Source of the DNA: Streptomyces sp. cg36
GTDB lineage: Bacteria > Actinomycetota > Actinomycetes > Streptomycetales > Streptomycetaceae
Reading direction: 5' to 3'
Assembly (NCBI RefSeq): GCF_041080675.1
Contig: NZ_CP163520.1
Location: forward strand, 6,973,501-7,037,500
DNA: 64,000 bases
Made by a program: the position numbers and the translations under genes. Shown piece after piece: positions 36,712 to 45,784 of this stretch. Under the pieces are notes generated by a model. That model did not search any database, was not told the origin of the DNA, and saw only the letters and a program-made list of their open reading frames with translations. How positions within the stretch are numbered: the stretch's first letter is position 1; every line of letters starts with the position of its first letter.

Positions 36712-38097
36712 ATGATTGAGATACCGGACCTGGCCGCCGGGGGCCTGGCGGCCGGGACCCTGTCCGCCCTCGTCCTCGCGGGCGGCCTGCTGCGCTCCCG
36801 TCGTCGGGGAGCCCGCCAGGAGGAGGAGATCGCCGAACTGCGCTCCCAGGTCGAGGGCGCGCGCGGCGAAGTGGGCCGGGTCTCCCGGGCGTACGCGGCC
36901 GAGGTCGTCCACCTCGCCCAGCGGCGGCTGCCCGCCGAGGCCACCCGGACCGCGCATCCGCACGTGCAGGTGCCCGGCCCCGTCCACCCGGACCTGGCGG
37001 GCACCGAACTCGGCGCGGCCCTGGACGAGGTCCTCGACGGCGTATCCGGCGCGGTCGGCCAGGAACGCAAGCGCGTGGACGCCGCCGCCCGCGCCGGCAT
37101 GCGCGGCGCCACCCGCGAGATCCAGGCCGGTCTCTACCGCCTCCAGGACCACCTGCGCGGACTCCAGCAGCGCTACGACGACCCCGAACTGGCCCAGACG
37201 CTCTTCGCGCTCGACCACGAGAACGAGCAGTCGCTGCGGCGCGCCCAGGTCACCGCCGTGGTCTGCGGCGCCTGGGTCGGCCTCGCCCGCGAGGAGTCGC
37301 ACCTGGTCGACGCGGTGACGGGCGGTCAGTCCCGGCTGGTGGGCTACCACCGGGTGCGGATCCACCACCACCTGGAGCCGGGCACCGCCCTCGTCTCGCA
37401 CGCCGTCGAGCCCGTCGCGATCATCGTGGCCGAGCTCCTCGACAACGCGCTGCGCCACTCCGCCCCCGACACCGAGGTCGTGGTGAACCTCGCCCGCGCC
37501 CACCACGGGGTCTCGGTCACCGTCGACGACGCCGGGGTCGGCATGAACCCCGACGAACGCGCCTACGCCCAGCGGATGGTCGCCGGCACCGACCCGATCC
37601 TCCTCTCCGAACTCGGCGACCCGCCCCGGATGGGCCTGGCCGCCATCGGCCAGCTGACCCGCCAGTTCGACCTCTCCGTGGACCTCTCCACGCCCTCGCC
37701 GTACGGCGGGGTGCGCGCGGTGCTGCTGGTCAAGAACCACCTGCTGAGCCGGATCGACCCCGAGACGCGCCCGCCCGCCGCGGCGGCCCCGCGCTCCACC
37801 CGGCCCGCCGACGGCCCGGCCGCGCCCGAGCACGCCGCGGCCCCGCCCGGCCCGCTCCCCGCCGCCGCGCCGCATCCGGCGGCCCCGTACGGCACCGGCG
37901 CGCTCCCGCACGGGTCCGCGCCCGACGGCGACGCGCTGCCCCAGCGCCGCCGCCGCACCCGCGCCGCGCTGCCCGCCGAGGCGACCGCGGCCCCCGCCCG
38001 CAGCCCAGAGGAGTCGGCCGCCGCGCTCGGCGCACTGCAGTCCGGCACCGCCGCGGCCCGCTCGGCCGCCCCCATGGAAGGGAACGACCCGCGATGA
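36712..38097 (+). CDS. cvnA: Conservon sensor kinase-like protein CvnA
   Basis: The 461-residue first gene of a conservon has one N-terminal hydrophobic helix, a coiled-coil-like linker (ALDEVLDGVSGAVGQERKRV and nearby) and a HATPase domain with ELLDNALRHSAPDTEV and DDAGVGMNPDE. It lacks a clear H-box with the usual phospho-acceptor motif, as CvnA proteins often do. The tail is Pro/Ala-rich. Conservons are membrane-associated complexes of a kinase-like protein, roadblock, DUF742 and GTPase. The ATG lies after a GAAGG site. Confidence 0.9.
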   Translation: MIEIPDLAAGGLAAGTLSALVLAGGLLRSRRRGARQEEEIAELRSQVEGARGEVGRVSRAYAAEVVHLAQRRLPAEATRTAHPHVQVPGPVHPDLAGTELGAALDEVLDGVSGAVGQERKRVDAAARAGMRGATREIQAGLYRLQDHLRGLQQRYDDPELAQTLFALDHENEQSLRRAQVTAVVCGAWVGLAREESHLVDAVTGGQSRLVGYHRVRIHHHLEPGTALVSHAVEPVAIIVAELLDNALRHSAPDTEVVVNLARAHHGVSVTVDDAGVGMNPDERAYAQRMVAGTDPILLSELGDPPRMGLAAIGQLTRQFDLSVDLSTPSPYGGVRAVLLVKNHLLSRIDPETRPPAAAAPRSTRPADGPAAPEHAAAPPGPLPAAAPHPAAPYGTGALPHGSAPDGDALPQRRRRTRAALPAEATAAPARSPEESAAALGALQSGTAAARSAAPMEGNDPR

Positions 38098-38516
38098 CCA
38101 GCGGAACCACCGGCGAGACGGCGTGGGTGCTCGACGCGATCCTGGAGATCCCGCACGTCCAGGCCGCCGTCCTGCTCACCCGGGACGGACTCGTCTCCGG
38201 CTACACCAAGGCCCTCTCCCAGGCGTCCGCCGAGCGCACCGCCGCCATCATGAGCACCGTGCAGGGCGCCTGCCGCACGGCCGCCGCGGCCTTCGCCGAC
38301 CGGGAGGACGCCCGGATCCGCCAGGTCGTCATCGAGTCCGACCACGGCTACATCCTGGTCGCGCCCACCGCGCACGGCACCTGTGTGGCCGCGTTCGGCG
38401 ACCCGGACGTCCGGCTCGACCTGCTCGCCCACCGCGTCCACTCCCAGGTGGCCCGGCTCGGCGAGAAGGCGATGACGGCCGCGCCCCGCGGAGCCGACGG
38501 CGCCACTGAGGCATGA
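38094..38516 (+). CDS. cvnB: Roadblock/LC7 protein CvnB
   Basis: This 140-residue protein overlaps the CvnA stop by 4 nt (ATGA). It has the roadblock/LC7 fold: AWVLDAILEIPHVQAAVLLT.DG and VVIESDHGYILVAPTAHGTC. In conservons this subunit is a GAP/GEF-like partner of the GTPase. Its ATGA overlap with cvnC argues for a tightly coupled operon. Confidence 0.92.
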   Translation: MTSGTTGETAWVLDAILEIPHVQAAVLLTRDGLVSGYTKALSQASAERTAAIMSTVQGACRTAAAAFADREDARIRQVVIESDHGYILVAPTAHGTCVAAFGDPDVRLDLLAHRVHSQVARLGEKAMTAAPRGADGATEA

Positions 38517-38872
38517 CGGCCCGCCGCGGCGGCCGTCCGCTGGTCCCCGCCTATCTGTCCACCGGAGGGGTCGCCCGCCCCAGCCGCAACAGCCTGGAGC
38601 GGCTCTCCGTACTGACCGGCGGAGGCGGGCCCGAACCGGCCGGGCTGCCCGCCGCCCAGCACGCGCTGCTCGACGTCCTGGACGGCGGGTCGCTGACAGT
38701 GGTGGAGACGGCGGCCCTGCTGGAGCTGCCGTTCTCGGCCGTACGCGTCCTGGCCGCCGAGCTGATCGACCAGGGGCTGGTCAGCGCCCGCCCGCCCGTC
38801 CCCGTCGCCGCACTGCCCGCACCCGACCTGTTGAAGAGAGTGGCCGATGGCCTCCGCGCCCTCAAGCAGTAG
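38513..38872 (+). CDS. cvnC: DUF742 protein CvnC
   Basis: This 119-residue DUF742 protein has the family core TARRGGRPLVPAYLSTGG..ARPSRNSLERLSVLTG and a winged-helix-like C-terminal half (ALLELPFSAVRVLAAELIDQGLV). It is proposed to link the kinase-like and GTPase parts of the complex. It overlaps cvnD by 26 nt. Confidence 0.92.
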   Translation: MTARRGGRPLVPAYLSTGGVARPSRNSLERLSVLTGGGGPEPAGLPAAQHALLDVLDGGSLTVVETAALLELPFSAVRVLAAELIDQGLVSARPPVPVAALPAPDLLKRVADGLRALKQ

Positions 38873-39473
38873 CCCCGGCGGGACCGGCACCGCCGGGATC
38901 CATCTGCCCGACACCGCACGCGAACTGGTGAAGATCCTGGTCGCGGGCCCGTTCGGGGTGGGCAAGACCACGCTGATCGACTCGGTCTCCGAGATCCGCC
39001 CGCTGCACACCGAGGAGCACCTGAGCGAGGCGTCCGTCACCGTGGACGACCTCGCCGGGGTCCGCGACAAGACCACCACCACGGTCGCCATCGACTTCGG
39101 CCGGATCAGCCTGGGCGGCGGAGTGGTGCTCTACCTCTTCGGCACCCCCGGCCAGGAGCGGTTCCGCTCCCTGTGGGCGGACATCGCGTACGGGGCGCTC
39201 GGCGCGCTCGTCCTGGTGGACACCCGCCGCATCGACGACTCCTTCGACGTCCTCGGCCTGGTCGAGGAGACCGGACTGCCCTACGCGGTGGCCCTCAACA
39301 CCTTCCCCGACTCCCGCGCCTACACCGAGGAGCAGCTGCGCCGCTCGCTCGACCTGGAGGCGAGCACGCCGATGGTCGTCTGCGACGCCCGCGACACCAA
39401 CTCCTCCGTCGACGCGCTGCTCGCGCTCGTCCAGCACCTGATCGCCCGCAACAGCAGCCCGGAGAACCGGTGA
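38847..39473 (+). CDS. cvnD: Conservon GTPase CvnD
   Basis: This 208-residue Ras/MglA-like GTPase has P-loop [10 protein letters not shown] and [12 protein letters not shown] (switch II); a base-recognition element is less clear. The function is a nucleotide-switch subunit of the conservon. Its ATG at 38847 lies within cvnC, and its stop overlaps the P450 start (GTGA), so it is translationally coupled. Confidence 0.92.
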   Translation: MASAPSSSSPGGTGTAGIHLPDTARELVKILVAGPFGVGKTTLIDSVSEIRPLHTEEHLSEASVTVDDLAGVRDKTTTTVAIDFGRISLGGGVVLYLFGTPGQERFRSLWADIAYGALGALVLVDTRRIDDSFDVLGLVEETGLPYAVALNTFPDSRAYTEEQLRRSLDLEASTPMVVCDARDTNSSVDALLALVQHLIARNSSPENR

Positions 39474-40717
39474 ACCCGCACCCCGCGTACCCCGCCCCCG
39501 CAGCCGCCTTCTCGCTCTCCGCGCCGGTCCGGCTCTGGGAGGACGGCTTCGCCGCCGACCCGCACGCCTACTACGCGGCGCTGCGGGCCCAGGGCCCGGT
39601 CGGCTGGGCCGAACTCGCCCCGGGCGTACCCGCGTACGTCGTCACCGACCGGCGGGCCGCGCTCGACCTGCTGCACGACACCACCACCTGGTCGCACGAC
39701 CCCAGGCCGTGGGAGTCCACCGTCGCCGGGGACTCGCCGATCCTCGGCATGATGCGCTGGCGGCCCAACGCGCTCTTCGCCGACGGCGACGCGCACCTGC
39801 GCTACCGCCGCACCCTGATCGACGCCTTCGACCTGGTCGAGCCGCACGACCTGCGCGAGCGGGTGCACCGGGCGGTGGACATCCTCGTCGGCCGGTTCGG
39901 CCCGGCCGGGCAGGCCGACCTGGTCGCCGACTTCGCCCGGCCCCTGATGGCGCTGGTCTTCAACAACCTCTTCGGGCTGCCCGACAGCGAGAGCGGACGC
40001 CTCAACGACGCGCTCGGCCAGATGATGGAGGGCGGCGCCCGGGCCGCGCACGGCGAGGCCGAGTACGGCCGTTACGTCCTCGAACTCGTCGCGGCCAAGA
40101 GCGCGCGGCGCGGCGACGACCTCACCAGCCGGCTCTTGGACCACCCGGCGGGACTGAGTCCGGAGGAGGTCACCTGGCAGGTGTTCCTCACCCTGGGCGC
40201 GGGCCACGAGCCCACCGCCAACCTGGTCTCCAACGCCCTCTCGCGGATCCTCGGCAACCCCGCCTACTACTCGACCCTGACCAGCGGCTCGCGCCCGGTC
40301 ACGGACGCCGTCGCCGAGGTGCTGCGGTACGAGACGCCGCTGTCCAACTACGGCATCCACTTCGCCCGCGAGTCGCTGAGCTTCCACGGCGTGTGGATCC
40401 AGGCCGCGGTGCCCGTCGTCATCTCCTACGGCGCGATCGGCCACTTCGCGGAGGAGCAGTCGGCGGGCCGCCACCACCCGCACGACGCCTCGCACCTGTC
40501 GTGGTCCGCCGGGAACCACGGCTGCCCGGTCAAGCAGCACACCCTGCTGATCGCGACCGAAGCCATCGAGCGGCTCACCCAGTGGCTGCCCGACCTCGAC
40601 CCGACCACCCCGCGCGGGCGGCTGACCTGGCGCCCCGGACCGTTCCACCGCTCCCTGACGGCGCTGCCCGTCCGCTTCACCCCGCGCACCCCCGACCAGC
40701 CAGGAGATCGAGCATGA
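39470..40717 (+). CDS. Cytochrome P450, CYP157-like, conservon-linked
   Basis: This 415-residue P450 starts at GTG 39470, overlapping cvnD. The I-helix is [14 protein letters not shown] and the K-helix EVLRYETP has an ExxR. The heme loop is atypical: [14 protein letters not shown] keeps the axial Cys and His, but Pro follows Cys where Gly or Ile-Gly is usual. P450s paired with a CYP154 after a conservon are CYP157-like; S. coelicolor CYP157C1 is reported to lack ExxR, whereas this copy retains it. The substrate is unknown. Confidence 0.82.
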   Translation: MNPHPAYPAPAAAFSLSAPVRLWEDGFAADPHAYYAALRAQGPVGWAELAPGVPAYVVTDRRAALDLLHDTTTWSHDPRPWESTVAGDSPILGMMRWRPNALFADGDAHLRYRRTLIDAFDLVEPHDLRERVHRAVDILVGRFGPAGQADLVADFARPLMALVFNNLFGLPDSESGRLNDALGQMMEGGARAAHGEAEYGRYVLELVAAKSARRGDDLTSRLLDHPAGLSPEEVTWQVFLTLGAGHEPTANLVSNALSRILGNPAYYSTLTSGSRPVTDAVAEVLRYETPLSNYGIHFARESLSFHGVWIQAAVPVVISYGAIGHFAEEQSAGRHHPHDASHLSWSAGNHGCPVKQHTLLIATEAIERLTQWLPDLDPTTPRGRLTWRPGPFHRSLTALPVRFTPRTPDQPGDRA

Positions 40718-41946
40718 CCCCGTCCACGCGTGTGCCCCTCGACCCGTTCGGCGCCGACATCCCCGCCGAGAGCGCCCGGCTGCGCGCCCTCGGCCCCGTG
40801 GTGCCCGTCGAGCTGCCGGGGGGCATCCCCGCCTGGGCGCCGACCGGTTACGACACCCTCAAGTCCCTGATCCTCGACCCCCGGGTCAGCAAGGACCCGC
40901 GCCGGCACTGGGGGCTGTGGTCCGAGCTCGGCGAGCACCCCGACTGGGGCTGGATCCTCGGCTGGGTCGGCGTGATCAACATGCTGTCGACGTACGGGAC
41001 CGACCACACCCGGCTGCGCCGGCTGGTCGCCCCCAGCTTCACCGCCCGGCGCACCGAGGCGATGCGCACCCGGGTCGAGCAGATCACCGCCGAGCTGCTC
41101 GACGAGCTGGCCGAGACCGCCGCCACGGGCGCGCCGGTGGACCTCAAGGCCGCCTACGCGCACCCGCTGCCGATGCGGCTGATCTGCGAACTCTTCGGCG
41201 TACCCGGCTACTTGGTGAAGGACATGGCCGCCCTGATCGCGGCCATCATGGACACCTCCGACCCGAGCCCGGAACACGCCGAGTCGGTCCAGAAGCAGAT
41301 AGCCACCGTGCTGCCCTCGCTCATCGCCTTCAAGAGCGAGGTGCCGGGCGACGACATGACCACCGAGCTGATCAAGGTCCGGGACGAGGACGGCGACCGG
41401 CTCAGCAACGACGAGCTCGTCTACACCCTGCTGCTGGTCATCGGCGCCGGCTTCGAGACCACGGTCAACCTCATCGGCAACGCGGTCGTCGACCTGCTGA
41501 GCCACCCCGACCAGCTGGCCGCCGTCCGCTCGGGCGAGATCGGCTGGGACAACGTGATCGACGAGGTGCTGCGGGTCCACCCCTCCATCGCCACCCTGCC
41601 GCTGCGCTTCGCGGTCAGCGACATCACGGTCGACGGGGTCACCATCCCGGCGGGCGACGCCATCGTCACCACCTACGCGGCGGCCGGTCACGACCCGGCC
41701 CACTACGGCGAGAACGCGGGCGACTTCGACGCCCGCCGGGCCGCCGAGGACCACCTGGCGTTCGGCATCGGCGTCCACCGCTGCATCGGCGCCCCGCTGG
41801 CCCGGATGGAGGCGCTGACGGCCCTGCCCGCCCTCTTCGACCGCTTCCCGGACCTCGCGCTCGCCGCGCGGGCCGACGACCTGGAGCAGGTCCCGTCCTT
41901 CATCGCCTTCGGCTACCAGGACATCCCGGTCCGCCTCGGCGGCTGA
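40714..41946 (+). CDS. Cytochrome P450, CYP154-like
   Basis: This 410-residue P450 starts at ATG 40714, overlapping the previous stop, with CAGGAG upstream. Motifs are normal: [13 protein letters not shown] (I-helix), DEVLRVHP (ExxR) and [15 protein letters not shown] (heme loop). [21 protein letters not shown] is a typical CYP154 stretch. CYP154 enzymes of Streptomyces hydroxylate steroids or flavonoids in vitro; the native role in the conservon is unclear. Confidence 0.9.
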   Translation: MTPSTRVPLDPFGADIPAESARLRALGPVVPVELPGGIPAWAPTGYDTLKSLILDPRVSKDPRRHWGLWSELGEHPDWGWILGWVGVINMLSTYGTDHTRLRRLVAPSFTARRTEAMRTRVEQITAELLDELAETAATGAPVDLKAAYAHPLPMRLICELFGVPGYLVKDMAALIAAIMDTSDPSPEHAESVQKQIATVLPSLIAFKSEVPGDDMTTELIKVRDEDGDRLSNDELVYTLLLVIGAGFETTVNLIGNAVVDLLSHPDQLAAVRSGEIGWDNVIDEVLRVHPSIATLPLRFAVSDITVDGVTIPAGDAIVTTYAAAGHDPAHYGENAGDFDARRAAEDHLAFGIGVHRCIGAPLARMEALTALPALFDRFPDLALAARADDLEQVPSFIAFGYQDIPVRLGG

Positions 41947-41954
41947 CGGCGCAC

Positions 41955-41990
41955 GGGCGGGGGCGGGGGCAGACCGCGTCGCCCCCGCCC
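41955..41990. terminator. Bidirectional GC hairpin after the P450 pair
   Basis: GGGCGGGGGCG (41955-41965) pairs with CGCCCCCGCCC (41980-41990). It stands between convergent genes, P450 (41946) and phosphatase (41994), and probably ends the conservon transcript. Confidence 0.75.
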
Positions 41991-41993
41991 GGC

Positions 41994-42779
41994 TCACCGG
42001 GCGGCCAGCAGCGGCAGCAGCCGGGCGTGCAGCGCGGGCGGCGCCACCAGGAACGAGGCGGCGCCCGCGCGCCACGGCCGCCCGTCGGCGTCCGTGACCA
42101 GGGCGCCCGCCTCCCGCGCCACCAGCGCGCCCGGCAGCAGATTGGTGTCGTCCGTGCCGAACTGCCAGAAGGCGTCGAGGCGTCCGGCCGCCGCGTCGGC
42201 GATCTGCCACGAGGTGGGGCCCAGGTTGCGCACGGCGGCGACCGCGGGAGCCACCGAGGCGAGCGAGCGGCCCGCCGCGTCGGCCACGCCCGGCTGCCCG
42301 CCGACGAACGGCGGATGGCTGCTCGCCACGACCGCCACCGCCAGGTCCCGCTTGGGGGAGGGAGCGAGCGGCTGCCCGTCGCGGGTGGCCCCGTGCCCGG
42401 CCGCGGCCCGGTAGGTCTCGCCGAGCAGGGGCGAGTGCAGCACGGCCGCCACCGGCTCCCCGTCCCGCACCAGCGCCACGCTCACGCAGTACTGGGGCAT
42501 GCCCTGGAGGAACTGGACGGCTCCGTCGACCGCGTCCACCACCCACACCTCGCCGCTTTGGGGCAGCTCGGTGCCCATCTCCTCGGCCCACGCCGCCCCC
42601 GGCCGCAGCGCCGCGAGCCGCGGCCGGAGCGCCGCCAGCAGCGGGGCCTCCAGCGCCTCGAAGACGGACCGGGCCTCCTCGGCGGAGGTGACCGGGGCCG
42701 GGCGCGGAGCCTTCAGCAGCAGCCCGCCCACCTCGTGGACGGCGGCGGACATCGGGTCGAGCAGCTCTGCGTACGACAT
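41994..42779 (-). CDS. Inositol monophosphatase-like protein
   Basis: This 261-residue protein starts at ATG 42779. It has an IMPase/FBPase fold, with the second metal motif as VVDAVDGAVQFLQG (canonical DPLDGTxNF) and the C-terminal GRLDAFWQFGTDDTN followed by GALVAREAGALVTDADG. The first motif AAWAEEMG stands where GEE is expected. The substitutions of Pro and Thr near the active site suggest altered substrate. It is divergent from the Lrp-type regulator. Confidence 0.82.
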   Translation of the reverse strand: MSYAELLDPMSAAVHEVGGLLLKAPRPAPVTSAEEARSVFEALEAPLLAALRPRLAALRPGAAWAEEMGTELPQSGEVWVVDAVDGAVQFLQGMPQYCVSVALVRDGEPVAAVLHSPLLGETYRAAAGHGATRDGQPLAPSPKRDLAVAVVASSHPPFVGGQPGVADAAGRSLASVAPAVAAVRNLGPTSWQIADAAAGRLDAFWQFGTDDTNLLPGALVAREAGALVTDADGRPWRAGAASFLVAPPALHARLLPLLAAR

Positions 42780-42884
42780 GGGGAACTCCGTTCCGGGGGC
42801 GGTCCGTTCGGTCCGGACCTGGTGATGCCATCCTGGTGCGCGGCGCGACGCCCGGATGCCTGCGAGGCCCGCGAATGAGCGAAG

Positions 42885-43865
42885 ATGTCTCCCATGGGGA
42901 CGAATGCGGTGGTCGAGGTACTCGACGCACAGGATCAGCGGCTGATCGCGGCACTCCAGTGCGACGGCCGGATCGGGGCCGAGCGGGCCGGTGAGGTGCT
43001 CGGCATCGGCGCGCGCACCGTGCAGCGGCGCTGGCGCGCGCTGCTGGCCGACGGGGCCGTCCGGGTCGTCGCCCTGCCCGCCGTGCCCGAGACCCTCGGG
43101 GCGCTGCTGCTGCGGATCAAGGTGCTGCGGGGCAGGCTCGACACGATCGCGGCGGCGCTCGCGGCCCGCGAGGACGTGCCGTTCATCGACGTCTCGGCGT
43201 CCGGGGACGAGATCGCGGCCGTAGCCCGGACCGCGCCGGGCTCCCGCGACCCGCTGCTGTTCCGGCAGCTGCCCGCCACCCAGGCCGTCACCTCCGTCAC
43301 GGCGTCCACCGTGCTGCACGCCTTCCGGCTCGCCCACGAGTGGCGCCACGACGTGCTCACCCCGGCCGAACGGGCCGCCCTCACCCGGCCGTTCGCCCCC
43401 GCCGCCGCGTCCGGCGCGCCCCGCGACGCGCTGGACCACGCGGTGCTGGCCGAGCTCGCCGCCGACGCGCGCGTGCCCGCCGCGACGGTGGCCGCGCGGC
43501 TCGGGCAGCCGGAGTCCACGGTCCGGCGGCGGCTGGCACGGCTGGGGGAGGAGGGGCTGCTGTTGACCCAAGTGGCCGTGGACGCACGGCGGTTGGGGCT
43601 GGCCATCGACGCCAATGTGCTGCTCCAGCTGCCGCCGGACCGGCTGGACGCGGCGGGACGGGCGCTGGCCGCCCACCCGGCGGTGCACGGGGCGTTCGCC
43701 ACCACCGGCGAGTTCAATCTGCACGCGGCCGTGTGGGTGCGCGATCTGGCGGCGCTGTACCGCTTCGTTTCGGACGATCTGAGCGGGCTCGGGGTGAGCC
43801 GGATGGACACCGTGATCGTCGGCCAGGCCGTCAAGCGCCCCGGTTCGCCGACGGCGATCGGCTGA
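42885..43865 (+). CDS. Two-module Lrp/AsnC regulator
   Basis: This protein of about 326 residues (ATG 42885, or the in-frame ATG 42894) contains two Lrp units in tandem. Unit one has the HTH in LIAALQCDGRIGAERAGEVLGIGARTVQRRW and a sensing domain. Unit two has AELAADARVPAATVAARLGQPESTVRRRLARL and a second RAM-like sensing domain. Doubled Lrp proteins are known in Streptomyces. It may control the divergent phosphatase gene (105-bp spacer). The ligand is probably an amino acid or similar, by family. Confidence 0.88.
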   Translation: MSPMGTNAVVEVLDAQDQRLIAALQCDGRIGAERAGEVLGIGARTVQRRWRALLADGAVRVVALPAVPETLGALLLRIKVLRGRLDTIAAALAAREDVPFIDVSASGDEIAAVARTAPGSRDPLLFRQLPATQAVTSVTASTVLHAFRLAHEWRHDVLTPAERAALTRPFAPAAASGAPRDALDHAVLAELAADARVPAATVAARLGQPESTVRRRLARLGEEGLLLTQVAVDARRLGLAIDANVLLQLPPDRLDAAGRALAAHPAVHGAFATTGEFNLHAAVWVRDLAALYRFVSDDLSGLGVSRMDTVIVGQAVKRPGSPTAIG

Positions 43866-43886
43866 CCCGACCCGGCCGCGCTCCCG

Positions 43887-44603
43887 TCAGCGGTGCTCGG
43901 GGTTGTCGAAGTCCTCCCGGCAGCCCGCGTCCCAGGCCGAGCGCTGGTTGCCGTGCGCGGGGACGCCGCCCGCCCGCTTGAGCAGGGCCGCCAGATGCAT
44001 CAGGTTCCAGCTCATGAAGGCGGTGTTGCGGTTGGTGAAGTCGTTGTCCGGGCCGCCGGAGCCCGGGTCGAGGTACGAGGGGCCGGGCCCGGCCTCACCG
44101 ATCCACCCGGCGTCCGCCTGCGGCGGGACGGTGTAGCCCAGGTGCTGGAGGCTGTAGAGGAGGTTCATCGCGCAGTGCTTGACGCCGTCCTCGTTCCCGG
44201 TGATCAGACAGCCGCCGACCCTGCCGTAGTAGGCGTACTGGCCCTGCTCGTTGAGCAGGCTCGAACAGGCGTAGAGCCGCTCGACCACCCGCTTGGCGAC
44301 CGAGCTGTTGTCACCGAGCCAGATGGGGCCGCAGAGCACCAGGATGTCGGCCGCCATCACCTTCTCGTACAGCTCGGGCCAGGCGTCGCTCGCCCACCCG
44401 TGCGCCGTCATGTCGGGCCACACCCCGGTCGCGATGTCGTGGTCGACGGCGCGGACGACCTCGGTGGCGACCCCGGCCCGCTCCATGACCGCCCGACTGC
44501 GGTCGATCAGCCCCTCGGTGTTGCTGACCTCGGGGGACCGCTTGAGCGTGCAGTTGAGGAAGAGGGCGCGCAGATCGTCGTAGCGGTACGGGTCCGGCCC
44601 CAT
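43887..44603 (-). CDS. Flavodoxin-like / NADPH FMN reductase family
   Basis: This 238-residue protein has the flavodoxin-like fold: RALFLNCTLKRSPEVSNTEGL binds FMN phosphate, and LVLCGPIWLGDNSSVAKRVVERL lies in the second loop. The C-terminal LPPQADAGWIGEAGPGPSY-type tail is usual in this family (the sequence reads VPPQADAGWIGEAGPGPSY). It is probably an FMN reductase or quinone reductase in the cytoplasm. GGAGTGAACTCCC lies before the ATG at 44603, and TCTAGTGA upstream is a possible -10. Confidence 0.85.
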   Translation of the reverse strand: MGPDPYRYDDLRALFLNCTLKRSPEVSNTEGLIDRSRAVMERAGVATEVVRAVDHDIATGVWPDMTAHGWASDAWPELYEKVMAADILVLCGPIWLGDNSSVAKRVVERLYACSSLLNEQGQYAYYGRVGGCLITGNEDGVKHCAMNLLYSLQHLGYTVPPQADAGWIGEAGPGPSYLDPGSGGPDNDFTNRNTAFMSWNLMHLAALLKRAGGVPAHGNQRSAWDAGCREDFDNPEHR

Positions 44604-44725
44604 GGGAGTTCACTCCGGTCACTAGACACCAACAAACCACTCCCCACCCACCCTGCAACCCCCCACCCCACCAGACCACCCCAACACCCCCGAACGGGGC
44701 CGGAGGGGGGAGGAGGTGCGACGCC

Positions 44726-44949
44726 AGGGGCGCGGGGAACGGCGCGAGGGTCATCCACGGTCCGCGGTCGACCGGGGGTTGAGGGGCGCGGGGAACGGCG
44801 CGAGTAGCGATCACGGTCCGCAGCCGAAGGCGGGTTGAGGGGGGCGGGGAACGGCGCGAGTAGCGACCACGGTCCGCGGCCGAAGGCGGGTTGAGGGGCG
44901 CGGGGAACGGCGCGAGAAGCACCCACAGCCCGCACCCGAACGGGGGCGC
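44726..44949. repeat. Four tandem 56-bp repeats in a 411-bp intergenic region
   Basis: The unit beginning AGGGGCGCGGGGAACGGCGC occurs at 44726, 44782, 44838 and 44894, exactly 56 bp apart; the fourth copy degenerates at its end. Each copy also holds CGAGTAGCGA-type and CACGGTCCGC words. The rest of the 44604-45014 gap shows no gene, only C-rich sequence near 44640-44690. GGGGCGCGGGGAAC-type elements are common intergenic repeats in Streptomyces; a role as an attenuator or protein target is unproven. Confidence 0.85.
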
Positions 44950-45014
44950 CATGGGGCCGCGGGGCCGGCCCGAACGTCCCCGCCACCCCACCACGCCAAC
45001 CAGGGGCAAAGCCC

Positions 45015-45515
45015 CTACTGCACGCGAACCTCCCCCGCCTCAGCCCCACCCTCATCAGGCAGATGCACATCGTCAACGGAGATGTTGACCTCGACGACCT
45101 CCAGCCCGGTCATCCGCTCCACCGCCGCGATCACGTTCTCCCGGACCTCCGCCGCGACAGCGGTGATGCTCACGCCGTACTCCACCACCACGTCCAGGTC
45201 GATCGCGGTCTGCCGCTCGCCCACCTCGACCTTGACGCCCCGGCTGACGGCCGCCGCCCGCCCCCGCGGCACGCGGTCGCGCACCGCGCCGATGGTGCGG
45301 GCGAACCCGCCGCCCAGCGCGTGGATGCCCGGCACCTCGCGCGCCGCGAGCCCGGCGATCTTCTCGACGACGCCCCCGGCGATGGTCGTCCGGCCCCGGG
45401 TGGCGGGTGGCTGACCCGCGCCGCTGCGGGCGGTCTGGAGGGTGGTGCCGGAGGTGCCGGTGCGGTATTCGTCGGTGTCGGGCTTCTCGGCGGTGGGGCT
45501 GATCGGCTCCGTCAT
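45015..45515 (-). CDS. Asp23/Gls24 envelope stress protein
   Basis: This 166-residue protein has a disordered N-terminal quarter and the Asp23 core: TIAGGVVEKIAGLAAREVPGI, VEVGERQTAIDLDVVVEYG and VRENVIAAVERMTGLEVVEVNI. Asp23 proteins line the membrane or cell-wall face and respond to alkaline or envelope stress; in Streptomyces they occur in several copies. It is divergent from the SGNH hydrolase gene (269 bp). Downstream lies the 56-bp repeat. Confidence 0.88.
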   Translation of the reverse strand: MTEPISPTAEKPDTDEYRTGTSGTTLQTARSGAGQPPATRGRTTIAGGVVEKIAGLAAREVPGIHALGGGFARTIGAVRDRVPRGRAAAVSRGVKVEVGERQTAIDLDVVVEYGVSITAVAAEVRENVIAAVERMTGLEVVEVNISVDDVHLPDEGGAEAGEVRVQ

Positions 45516-45784
45516 ACGAAGCCACCTCCTGGGGGATCGGGACGGTCGCGCGGAACGCGCGCGTATCTCTCCTGCGAGTACCGTGCGCGCGGCGCGTCAT
45601 GCGGGCAAGAGGGCGTCACTTGGCCAGCCCGCGTCAACACGGGCGCCGTTCGCTGCTCCGGCCGGGTTCTCCTGCAGTACAAGAACGCGCGAGACGGTGG
45701 TGATGAGTGATCCCATGACTGCCGTGGCAACTGATGCCCCGTCAAGAGAGGGCGCCACCAGCGCCTTCGGGCTGGAGGATGATC

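Noticed and set aside
43866-43886. A terminator between the Lrp and flavodoxin genes
   Set aside because: The 21-bp gap is too short and has no stem I can support.
44726-44949. Tandem repeat considered as a CRISPR array
   Set aside because: The copies abut directly with no unique spacers and no cas genes are nearby.
45516-45784. Possible small gene upstream of the SGNH hydrolase
   Set aside because: A short frame with ATG/GTG starts near 45700 runs over the SGNH start in another frame, lacks a ribosome site and shows no conserved sequence.
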